From: a virus
Strand: one strand, 5' to 3'
Virus record (IMG/VR): IMGVR_UViG_3300035698_005782
Location: 1 to 22,276 of that record
DNA length: 22,276 nt
The first letter of the stretch is position 1; every line of letters starts with the position of its first letter. Both the position numbers and the translations under genes were made by a program. This document shows positions 7,428 through 13,303 of this stretch, piece after piece. The notes beneath the pieces are model-generated. The model did no database searches, was not told the DNA's origin, and worked only from the letters and a program-made list of their open reading frames with translations.

Positions 7428-8003
7428 ATGACCGAAACCCCATACCCAGTGAGCGGAGTAGTATACGATATAGGTGGATCAGCCCTATTAAACGCAGTAG
7501 TTACACTTAGAAATGTAACACAGGCAAAGTGGTTACCATCTGACAAATCTTCTACAACCAATTCTTCCGGACAATATACAGTAGACCTAGCTAATGTTCC
7601 TGGCGGATGGACAGCTAATGATAAGATACAGGTAGTAGCGTGGAACTCAGAGAGAACACACTCTATGGATCACAGGTTTACAGCAGTAGCCGCAACAGGT
7701 GTTGAAGCAAAAGATATTTATCTTCATATAGGCGCTCCGTTACTAGGTTCTACTATGGTAAATAGTATTACAACCACAAATAACACAGGTGGTGGTCTTT
7801 ATGCTCATATATATGATAGAACAAACGATCATAAGGTAATGACAATAGAAACACCTACTGGAGACAGTAAGCATATTTATTTTGGTTATGGAAACGCTGG
7901 AAAATTCTTTGATGGTGGTCTTTGTATAGTTTATGAGAGCGAAACCACTGGGGAGTTAGAAGTCGTAATTACCTCAGCAGACGATGTAAAACATGAGGCG
8001 TAA
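7428..8003 (+). CDS. Ig-like (carboxypeptidase regulatory-like) domain protein
   Basis: A 191-aa protein. ATG 7428 is chosen over ATG 7416 because GTGAT lies just upstream and because the N-terminus then aligns with the paralogous start at 8285 (MTETPYPVSG against MTTTPYPISG). Residues ~1-95 are a CarboxypepD_reg-type beta-sandwich with the typical NSSGQYTVDLAN strand-turn. The C-terminal ~95 residues are a second beta-rich domain (GGLYAHIYDR, HIYFGYGNAG) that I do not recognise. There is no signal peptide, so it is cytoplasmically made, unlike the two genes before it. It is plausibly a virion decoration or neck fibre (whisker) protein. Confidence 0.65.
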   Translation: MTETPYPVSGVVYDIGGSALLNAVVTLRNVTQAKWLPSDKSSTTNSSGQYTVDLANVPGGWTANDKIQVVAWNSERTHSMDHRFTAVAATGVEAKDIYLHIGAPLLGSTMVNSITTTNNTGGGLYAHIYDRTNDHKVMTIETPTGDSKHIYFGYGNAGKFFDGGLCIVYESETTGELEVVITSADDVKHEA

Positions 8004-8005
8004 TT

Positions 8006-8275
8006 ATGATGACTACACTCACACAACTTGGCGAAAAGATGGACAAGTTGTTTGAAATTTCACATGAGAATAAAGAAAATATAGCAGTAATAGAAGAACA
8101 CTTGAAAAACCAGAATGATAAAATCATGAATACAATAACATCATGTTCCAATTCAAATACTCGTATAGGTAAACTAGAAAGAACTGGTTTCAAAACTAGG
8201 GGTATTTACATTGGAGCTACTGCTGTAATAAGCGTTTTAGCTACAATTACAGTGATAGTAACAGCAGGTATTTGA
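8006..8275 (+). CDS. Coiled-coil plus C-terminal TM protein, XhlA-like
   Basis: An 89-aa protein. Residues ~8-58 are a charged heptad-like coiled coil (LGEKMDKLFEISHENKENI onward). A short basic turn (KLERTGFKTRG) and one transmembrane helix at ~66-87 (YIGATAVISVLATITVIVTA) follow. This layout is that of XhlA-type haemolysin/holin accessory proteins, which sit on the inner membrane face and help lysis. ATG 8006 or 8009 may be used; GAGG lies about 8 nt upstream. A lysis-type protein between two Ig-domain structural genes is unexpected, so a structural or membrane-anchoring role is an alternative. Confidence 0.55.
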   Translation: MMTTLTQLGEKMDKLFEISHENKENIAVIEEHLKNQNDKIMNTITSCSNSNTRIGKLERTGFKTRGIYIGATAVISVLATITVIVTAGI

Positions 8276-8284
8276 AGTGATTAA

Positions 8285-9226
8285 ATGACAACAACACCAT
8301 ACCCAATAAGTGGGTATATCTACGATACAGATGGTTCTACAGCCTTAGCAGGCGCTCTAGTTGGGGCACATAATGCTACAAAAAACGAGTTTTTAGCAGC
8401 TTCCAATCAATCAGTTTCAAATTCAAGTGGTGAATACACTATAGATTTAGCTAATTTTAGTACAGAATATGACGATGGTGACCAAATAGAGGTTTTAGTA
8501 TATCATCCTACTGGATTATTTAATATTTATGAGACGTTAGTAAATACAACAAACGCACTAGAAGAGAAGAATATAACAACACTACCATTTACATACACAA
8601 CTCCTATTAAAATATCAAGGTTACTAGGTGGTATAACCTTTGACATGGTTTCAATGCCTACACTTTCACACTTAGCTCAGATGATAGTAGAGGCAGAAGA
8701 TGATATAAACCGAGATACTAACCATGCCTGGAAGGAAGTAACAGTAACAAATGAATACCAGACACCTATTCCTGATAATACCAGAGGCGGTAAAACAGTA
8801 TTTCTAAGACATCGTTCTGTTAAGGATTTTGATACAGCCGAAAGTGACAAGTTAGAAGTATTTGATGGTGGTTCATGGGTCGACTGGATTACAGATAAAA
8901 CAGAAGGTAGGAATACTGACTTTTGGGTGGAATATACAGACGGAATAATACATCTGAATAGTATATCATTTTTAAGGCATAGAACATCAAGCTCGAGGAT
9001 TACATATAGATATGGAGAAACAACTATACCTGGAGATATAACAAAGGCTTGTTCACGTTATGTTGCTATAGAGTTTTTAACTAGCGAAGACCGTAGTAAT
9101 AAATTACCAGAAGGATCAGTTAACCTCAATTACGATCAAAAGATAACCCAATGGAAGGAAGATATAGCGGAGACAACAAGCGCAAGAGCTGCAATAGTAC
9201 CTGCATCAGACTATGGTGGTGATTAA
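8285..9226 (+). CDS. Ig-like domain fused to a head-tail adaptor
   Basis: A 313-aa protein with AAGTGAT before its ATG. Residues ~1-97 are a carboxypeptidase regulatory-like Ig domain, paralogous to that of the 7428 gene (PYPISGYIYD, NSSGEYTIDLAN). Residues ~105-313 resemble the mostly helical head-completion/adaptor family (HK97 gp6 or SPP1 gp15 type). These include a helix with VEAEDDINRDTNHAWKE at ~135-151 and later ACSRYVAIEFLTSEDRS at ~258-274, separated by a beta insertion (~152-245). The adaptor part would sit under the portal, and the Ig domain would project from the neck. The fusion is directly visible; the adaptor assignment is from pattern and position. Confidence 0.6.
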   Translation: MTTTPYPISGYIYDTDGSTALAGALVGAHNATKNEFLAASNQSVSNSSGEYTIDLANFSTEYDDGDQIEVLVYHPTGLFNIYETLVNTTNALEEKNITTLPFTYTTPIKISRLLGGITFDMVSMPTLSHLAQMIVEAEDDINRDTNHAWKEVTVTNEYQTPIPDNTRGGKTVFLRHRSVKDFDTAESDKLEVFDGGSWVDWITDKTEGRNTDFWVEYTDGIIHLNSISFLRHRTSSSRITYRYGETTIPGDITKACSRYVAIEFLTSEDRSNKLPEGSVNLNYDQKITQWKEDIAETTSARAAIVPASDYGGD

Positions 9227-9643
9227 ATGGATGCGGTAAGCTCAATAGTTACAATGTTAAGCGATAATTGGACATCAGCGAATACAAACGACTTAACACC
9301 TACCATAAGTGCAGGATTTGAGAGAAAAAGAGAAGATGTCCGAGGAGAACGAAGCAGTATAAGAGTATATCAAAAGACACCCCACACAACCGAGTTTATG
9401 GGCTTGGGCACAGCCGATGAGAGCACGAATGATGAGGTAATAATTGACATATTGACAATGAAGAGTCGTGTACATAGCGTACTCTTACATACCGAAGTAA
9501 AACGAATAATGGATGCTAAAATAATAGCGCCAGATGATGATTACCAACTGTTAAAACCTATAAGACTACACGATAGGAACGGAGTAGGGTTTTTTCACTG
9601 GATATGGGATGTCCAATTGGTAAATATAGCGAAATCAAGGTGA
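9227..9643 (+). CDS. Probable tail terminator/neck protein
   Basis: A 138-aa protein whose ATG follows the adaptor stop directly, with GGTGAT inside the end of that gene as ribosome site. The N-terminal helix (VSSIVTMLSDNWTSANT), a beta-strand with IRVYQKTP, a DEVIIDILT strand, a long central helix and a final WIWDVQLVNI strand give the alpha/beta order of tail terminator (gpU-like) proteins. These cap the tail tube and join it to the neck. The position between adaptor and tail tube supports this strongly. No motif is diagnostic on its own. Confidence 0.6.
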   Translation: MDAVSSIVTMLSDNWTSANTNDLTPTISAGFERKREDVRGERSSIRVYQKTPHTTEFMGLGTADESTNDEVIIDILTMKSRVHSVLLHTEVKRIMDAKIIAPDDDYQLLKPIRLHDRNGVGFFHWIWDVQLVNIAKSR

Positions 9644-9647
9644 TAAC

Positions 9648-9749
9648 ATGAAAGGTCTAATAAAGAAGATTGAAAACACCACAAGTGGTGTAGATATGTT
9701 GCATCTCAAGACAGATATTCTTGAGGCGCTAAAGAAGAAGGGTGTTTAA
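9648..9749 (+). CDS. 33-aa basic peptide between terminator and tube genes
   Basis: A short ORF with an excellent ribosome site: AAGGTGATaac directly before ATG 9648, 4 nt after the previous stop. It ends 1 nt before the tail tube ATG at 9751. The product (MKGLIKKIENTTSGVDML and onward, ending LKKKGV) looks like two amphipathic Lys-rich helices. It fills the whole gap between two structural genes, which favours real translation. The function is unknown; it might act in translational coupling for the tube gene. Confidence 0.55.
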   Translation: MKGLIKKIENTTSGVDMLHLKTDILEALKKKGV

Positions 9750-9750
9750 T

Positions 9751-10701
9751 ATGGTAACAGGAGCACACTCATATGTAACATACGGAATCGAAGATTCAGC
9801 TTATGGTACTGAAGCAGGTACATTGGAATCAGCCTTTGGTAAGGGTCTTAGAATAACACCTAGAATGGCGAATAATCTAATAGTAACCAGAGGTCTAGGT
9901 AGTAGAAATGCACAGGCTCTAACACCAGGAAACTTTGAAGGATCACTAGATATAGAATTTACTCTAGGAACTTCTCACTGGTTAGCTGCTGTAATGGGCA
10001 CATCAGTAAGTACAAGTTCAGCGCCTTATATACACACATACACTGAAGCTAACGATATCCCAAGTATCACAATAGAAAATGGTATAGACCTTTCAACAGA
10101 CTCAGTTAGAAAATATTTAGGGTGTAAGATAAATACATGTACAATAACAGCAAATGTAGGAGAACCAGTACGCATAAGCCTTAGTGTATTATATAAAACA
10201 GAAACAGAGGGAACAACTTTAGATGCTACACCTGCAGTTGATGCCGAAAGTCCTATGATTTTTGCACACGGAGATTTGGAAATACCAAATGCTACAGACG
10301 TAGCAAAGGTACAAAGTTTTACACTAACTATAAACAATAACTTAATACCTACACGTGGACTAGGTAGTAGGTTTAAGCAAGCTGAAACACCAGGAAACAG
10401 AGAATATACATTTAGCCTAACTAAAGCAATAGAAAATGCCACACAACTAGAGAGGTTTTATGGTGGGGCAACAACACCAGTCGCAGCCCCAGCAGAAACA
10501 GCAACACTAGAGATAAACTTCACAAATGGTTTGGCAGCAGCTAATGAAAGGCACATATACTTCTTAGGCACAGGTGTCCAGTTTGATGACCACAGTGATC
10601 CTCAGGAAGCAGGAGCTAGAACAGACGAAGAAATAAGCGGTACAATCAGGTCTGGAAGCATTATAGGAGAAGATGCGACGGCGACCACGATTTTTGATTG
10701 A
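9751..10701 (+). CDS. Tail tube protein with internal duplication
   Basis: A 316-aa protein. ATG 9751 is preferred to GTG 9742 because GGGTGT precedes it. Two similar segments are seen: residues ~41-63 (NNLIVTRGLGSRNAQALTPG then NFE) and ~196-218 (NNLIPTRGLGSRFKQAETPG then NRE), each followed by beta strands. This indicates two tandem copies of the tube-type beta domain. A C-terminal beta-rich part (~240-316) completes the protein. The place between tail terminator and tail assembly chaperone genes is the canonical one for a tail tube/major tail protein. With two domains per chain, rings might be trimers rather than hexamers, as known for T5 pb6. Confidence 0.7.
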   Translation: MVTGAHSYVTYGIEDSAYGTEAGTLESAFGKGLRITPRMANNLIVTRGLGSRNAQALTPGNFEGSLDIEFTLGTSHWLAAVMGTSVSTSSAPYIHTYTEANDIPSITIENGIDLSTDSVRKYLGCKINTCTITANVGEPVRISLSVLYKTETEGTTLDATPAVDAESPMIFAHGDLEIPNATDVAKVQSFTLTINNNLIPTRGLGSRFKQAETPGNREYTFSLTKAIENATQLERFYGGATTPVAAPAETATLEINFTNGLAAANERHIYFLGTGVQFDDHSDPQEAGARTDEEISGTIRSGSIIGEDATATTIFD

Positions 10702-10710
10702 ATAGAGTAC

Positions 10711-10719
10711 TTATTTAAA
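10711..10719 (+). promoter_or_regulatory. Possible TATA box for the HNH gene
   Basis: TTATTTAAA lies just after the tail tube stop, about 40 nt before ATG 10754. Initiation ~25 nt downstream would leave a short leader holding the ribosome site. No other evidence supports it. Confidence 0.4.
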
Positions 10720-10720
10720 C

Positions 10721-10745
10721 CCTCACCAATAAAATAAAGGTGAGG
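10721..10745 (+). promoter_or_regulatory. Hairpin overlapping the HNH ribosome site
   Basis: A perfect 7-bp inverted repeat, CCTCACC / GGTGAGG, with an 11-nt A-rich loop. The right arm is the start of the GGTGAGGTGAT element that precedes ATG 10754. In read-through transcripts from the tail operon the hairpin would bury part of the Shine-Dalgarno region. In a transcript starting near 10740 it could not form. It could also act as a terminator for the tube gene. Confidence 0.45.
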
Positions 10746-10753
10746 TGATAAGT

Positions 10754-11314
10754 ATGCACATTTGGTCAAAAAAATGTAATAAGTGTGGAATATTCATAGG
10801 AAAGAAAGAACATAAATGTAAACGTCCATGGAATGAAGGAAAAGAGTTCCTTAAAGGAGAAGATAATCCAAGATGGAAGGGTGGAATAAGTAAACAATGG
10901 TGCTATAAAATAGCAAAACAATTACCAATGATATGTAATAAGTGTGGAAGTAAGAATAATCTTGTAGTACATCATAAAGATAGAAACCCAGAAAATAATA
11001 AGTTAGAAAACCTTGAATGGTTATGTGTAAGATGTCATACAGTAATAGAGCATGATGCATCATATAAAAAAGGACACATACCATGGAACACTGGAAAAAA
11101 ACTAACAGAAGAACATAAGAAAAATATAGGTATTGGGTGCAAAGGTAAAACATACTATAAAAGAACACTTAAAATAAAAAAGAAAATGAGTAAAAGTGCA
11201 ATAAATAGGTGTAAAACAACACCAGTATGGAATAAAAATAAAAATCATCCAAAATATAAAGAGTATATAGAAAAAATGAGTATATTAGCAAAGCAGAGAA
11301 AATTAAGGAAGTGA
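10754..11314 (+). CDS. Free-standing HNH endonuclease with NUMOD-like motifs
   Basis: A 186-aa, very Lys- and Asn-rich protein (GTG 10745 is an alternative start; GGTGAT favours ATG 10754). A CNKC knuckle at residues 61-64 and LVVHHKDRNPENNKLENL at ~70-87, closing with CVRCH at 91-95, make the HNH fold with its zinc site. H73/H74 and N87 are the likely catalytic residues. An N-terminal CNKC...HKC knuckle (8-22) and the segments WNEGKEFLKGEDNPRWKGG and WNTGKKLTEEHKKNIG resemble NUMOD DNA-binding motifs of homing endonucleases. It would nick or cut DNA to spread itself. Base composition is much more A-rich than in the tail genes on both sides, so it is a likely mobile insertion. Confidence 0.85.
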   Translation: MHIWSKKCNKCGIFIGKKEHKCKRPWNEGKEFLKGEDNPRWKGGISKQWCYKIAKQLPMICNKCGSKNNLVVHHKDRNPENNKLENLEWLCVRCHTVIEHDASYKKGHIPWNTGKKLTEEHKKNIGIGCKGKTYYKRTLKIKKKMSKSAINRCKTTPVWNKNKNHPKYKEYIEKMSILAKQRKLRK

Positions 11315-11318
11315 TTTA

Positions 11319-11714
11319 ATGAGAGTAACTAAAGACCTTGGTGTCTTTAAGTACACTGAAGAGTTTGGTGAGATAAACGACGATGGATTAAAAAGAAAAG
11401 GAAAAGTAATAATACAACGTCTTAATGCAGGAGAAGAAAACCAATTAAATCAGGCGTGTATAGACACAGTAGATAATGTTTCCATTCAAAATTTTGCGAG
11501 ACATAAGGAACTTATGGTTGTAGTTTCAACTATAGAAGCGCCATATAAGGGTATAAGTAGAAAAGAAACACATACAAATGTTCAGAGAATGCCTAGACAT
11601 ATATTCCTTAAATTAACAGAAGAAATAGAGAAAATTCATAAGATAGACGAAAAAAAAGACAAAAGCTCCGGAGTGCAGCAGTTAGGGGAACAGAAACAAG
11701 CGATCCCTTCATAA
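11319..11714 (+). CDS. Tail assembly chaperone, short (G-like) product
   Basis: A 131-aa protein with AAGTGAT before its ATG, made when no frameshift occurs. It has an N-terminal beta/alpha region (VFKYTEEFGEINDDG, VIIQRLNAGEENQL), a helix pair, and a Lys-rich C-terminus that contains the slippery A-run. By position (between tail tube and tape measure) and by its frameshift extension it is the G partner of a lambda G/GT-type chaperone pair. Those proteins bind the tape measure protein and recruit tube subunits. The tail after the slip site (DKSSGVQQLGEQKQ) is polar and probably unstructured. Confidence 0.75.
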   Translation: MRVTKDLGVFKYTEEFGEINDDGLKRKGKVIIQRLNAGEENQLNQACIDTVDNVSIQNFARHKELMVVVSTIEAPYKGISRKETHTNVQRMPRHIFLKLTEEIEKIHKIDEKKDKSSGVQQLGEQKQAIPS

Positions 11715-11863
11715 AAATGCAAATGATTTACCATAGGTTTATAAAATACGGTATATCACCGGAGCAGGTAGATAAGTGGGATATGGCAACTGTCATAAGC
11801 CAATATGAAATGCTAGGAGAGTACGAGCGTGTCAGAGCTAAAAGTCCAATTGGGAGTAGATAA
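11319..11863 (+). CDS. Tail assembly chaperone, -1 frameshift (GT-like) product
   Basis: The joined product reads 11319-11657, then re-reads base 11657 and continues in the -1 frame to the TAA at 11861-11863. It has 113 + 68 = 181 residues. The -1 frame is open over its whole length from the A-run to that stop. It encodes a T-like domain with SDPFIKMQMIYHRFIKYGIS and PEQVDKWDMATVISQYEML. This sort of helical segment follows the slip site in many phage chaperones. An internal ATG at 11717 exists but lacks a ribosome site, which argues for frameshifting. The last 35 bases overlap the tape measure gene. Confidence 0.75.
11651..11657 (+). promoter_or_regulatory. -1 ribosomal frameshift slippery heptamer
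   Basis: A_AAA_AAA in the zero frame (codon starts at 11652 and 11655), inside a run of eight A and followed by G. It matches the X_XXY_YYZ rule for simultaneous -1 slippage of two Lys tRNAs. A short palindrome CTCCGGAG lies 9 bases downstream at 11666-11673; no strong pseudoknot is obvious by eye. Confidence 0.75.
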
Positions 11864-12782
11864 GCAAAGTCTATCAGAGACAGCAAATAAGATAGCCTCA
11901 GCACTAAAGGGTGGTAGCGGTGGACTGATGGGTGGGTTCTCCTCTTTCATGGAAGGCGCATCCGGTGGCGGTGCAGGCGAGAGTAAGGGTTTAATGGGTA
12001 CTTTCGGTAAAATGGCGGGCACTTTAAGTATCATTTCTGCGGGAATAAACCAAGGAATAGAATTAACAAAGAAATTAGTAAGTTTTATGACACAATCATC
12101 ACCGTACCTAAAGGGTATATTAGATATATTTAATAGGTCATTTATGCTTTTCTTTAAGCCTGCGGGTGACTTTCTAGCTTACTTACTAAGACCGCTAGCT
12201 ATATCGTTACTTAGAATGTCTATAGGATGGATAAAATGGTCACAGGAGTTCGGTAAATCATTCGGGAAACTTATGCAAGGAGATTTAGCGGGGTTCTTAA
12301 AAGACCTAGTAGGTGGTACGATAGCAATAGGTACAGCATTTAAAGACTGGTTATTAGACACATTATGGTATGTTGTAGTAGGCAGTAAGCTAGACCTAGC
12401 TAAATGGATAGTAACTGCAGCAGATTCTATACTCAATAGTACGGACTTATGGGATTTTGCTATGTGGATAGGAGATACTGCTAACGATTTTATAACAGGT
12501 ACATGGGATTTTGGTAAATGGATAGCAGAAAGTATAATGAATTTCATTAGTTCAAGTAGCCCATTTAATTTATCTACATGGATAGCTGAAAATATATGGA
12601 ATTTCGTAACAGGAGATACTGGCACTACAAAAAGTAGTACACCGACAAAGAGTGTTAAAGTTACGAATAATATAACAGTTAGCGGTATAATTGATAACCT
12701 AGGTAGCGCAACACAAGGTAATGTGTTATTTGATATAGCTACACGGTTAGGATCAATGCTAACTTCATATTTAGAGGGTTAA
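11829..12782 (+). CDS. Tape measure protein (short)
   Basis: A 317-aa protein starting at GTG 11829 with AGGAG about 9 nt upstream; it overlaps the chaperone -1 frame by 35 bp. Residues ~28-62 are Gly/Ser/Met-rich. Residues ~64-130 are hydrophobic helices. Residues ~190-262 contain four copies of a W-I repeat, with Trp at 193, 213, 231 and 251 (period 18-20). The C-terminal ~50 residues are Thr/Ser-rich with a final helix. A hydrophobic helical protein directly after the chaperone genes fits a tape measure protein. By the usual ~0.15 nm per residue it would give a tail near 50 nm, short for a siphovirus. Confidence 0.75.
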   Translation: MSELKVQLGVDKQSLSETANKIASALKGGSGGLMGGFSSFMEGASGGGAGESKGLMGTFGKMAGTLSIISAGINQGIELTKKLVSFMTQSSPYLKGILDIFNRSFMLFFKPAGDFLAYLLRPLAISLLRMSIGWIKWSQEFGKSFGKLMQGDLAGFLKDLVGGTIAIGTAFKDWLLDTLWYVVVGSKLDLAKWIVTAADSILNSTDLWDFAMWIGDTANDFITGTWDFGKWIAESIMNFISSSSPFNLSTWIAENIWNFVTGDTGTTKSSTPTKSVKVTNNITVSGIIDNLGSATQGNVLFDIATRLGSMLTSYLEG

Positions 12783-12783
12783 A

Positions 12784-12918
12784 ATGAACGAAGAAACAGA
12801 AAAGAAGTTAATGACATTCATGTCGAACATAGAACATAATTTGTTTATGTTAAAAACTATAGGAACGACTCAAATAAAATTATTAAAAAAGATAGAGGAA
12901 AACACTAGGAAGGGTTAA
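12784..12918 (+). CDS. 44-aa helical peptide after the tape measure gene
   Basis: ATG 12784 comes 1 nt after the tape measure stop, with GAGGGTT upstream. The stop at 12916-12918 is 1 nt before the next ATG, so the ORF fits the gap exactly. The product (MNEETEKKLMTFMSNIEHNL and onward, ending EENTRKG) is one long amphipathic helix and may form a coiled coil. The function is unknown; a small tail-assembly factor is possible. Confidence 0.55.
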   Translation: MNEETEKKLMTFMSNIEHNLFMLKTIGTTQIKLLKKIEENTRKG

Positions 12919-12919
12919 T

Positions 12920-13303
12920 ATGGCTTGGAAATTAAATGGCATTACAGGAACAAGTTTAGGACATATACTAAGCGAAACAGATAGATTGGAGAGTAGTATA
13001 ACTATTATGGGTATGCCTACACTCGGTAGTGATGAGTCTATGGCTTTTGACTTTGGTGGTATAATTCAATTTATAGACCTTACAGTTAGGTTAGAAGGTA
13101 CTTTAGCTAGTATGAAAACAAGTTACGATGCGATAAAAGCATTACTATCAGGTGACCAAACAAAGACAATAGAGTACGAATCAGATAGATTAGGTACACT
13201 AAATGTTAAGATTCTGGAGCTAAGTAGCTCTTACGAGGCAGATGTCTCGACAAATACCTTTGATTATAATATAAAGCTTGTTCAGGCGAGTACGGTGGTT
13301 TGA
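12920..13303 (+). CDS. Probable distal/minor tail protein
   Basis: A 127-aa protein with a GGAAGGG ribosome region before ATG 12920. It is beta-rich with a central ETDRLESSITIMGMPTLG segment, then FDFGGIIQFIDLTVRLEG, a helix (MKTSYDAIKALLSG) and an ending YNIKLVQAS. This order resembles small tail proteins that follow the tape measure and connect the tube to the baseplate (distal tail-like). The position supports it, but no signature motif is present. Its TGA shares bases with the next start (TGATG). Confidence 0.5.
   Translation: MAWKLNGITGTSLGHILSETDRLESSITIMGMPTLGSDESMAFDFGGIIQFIDLTVRLEGTLASMKTSYDAIKALLSGDQTKTIEYESDRLGTLNVKILELSSSYEADVSTNTFDYNIKLVQASTVV

Noticed and set aside
10851-11168. 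Antisense frame opposite the HNH gene
   Set aside because: Tyr/Phe/Leu-rich complement of a Lys-rich gene, no start signals.
11717-11863. Separate T gene starting at ATG 11717
   Set aside because: No ribosome site precedes it, and the frame is open back to the slippery A-run, so frameshift expression explains it better.
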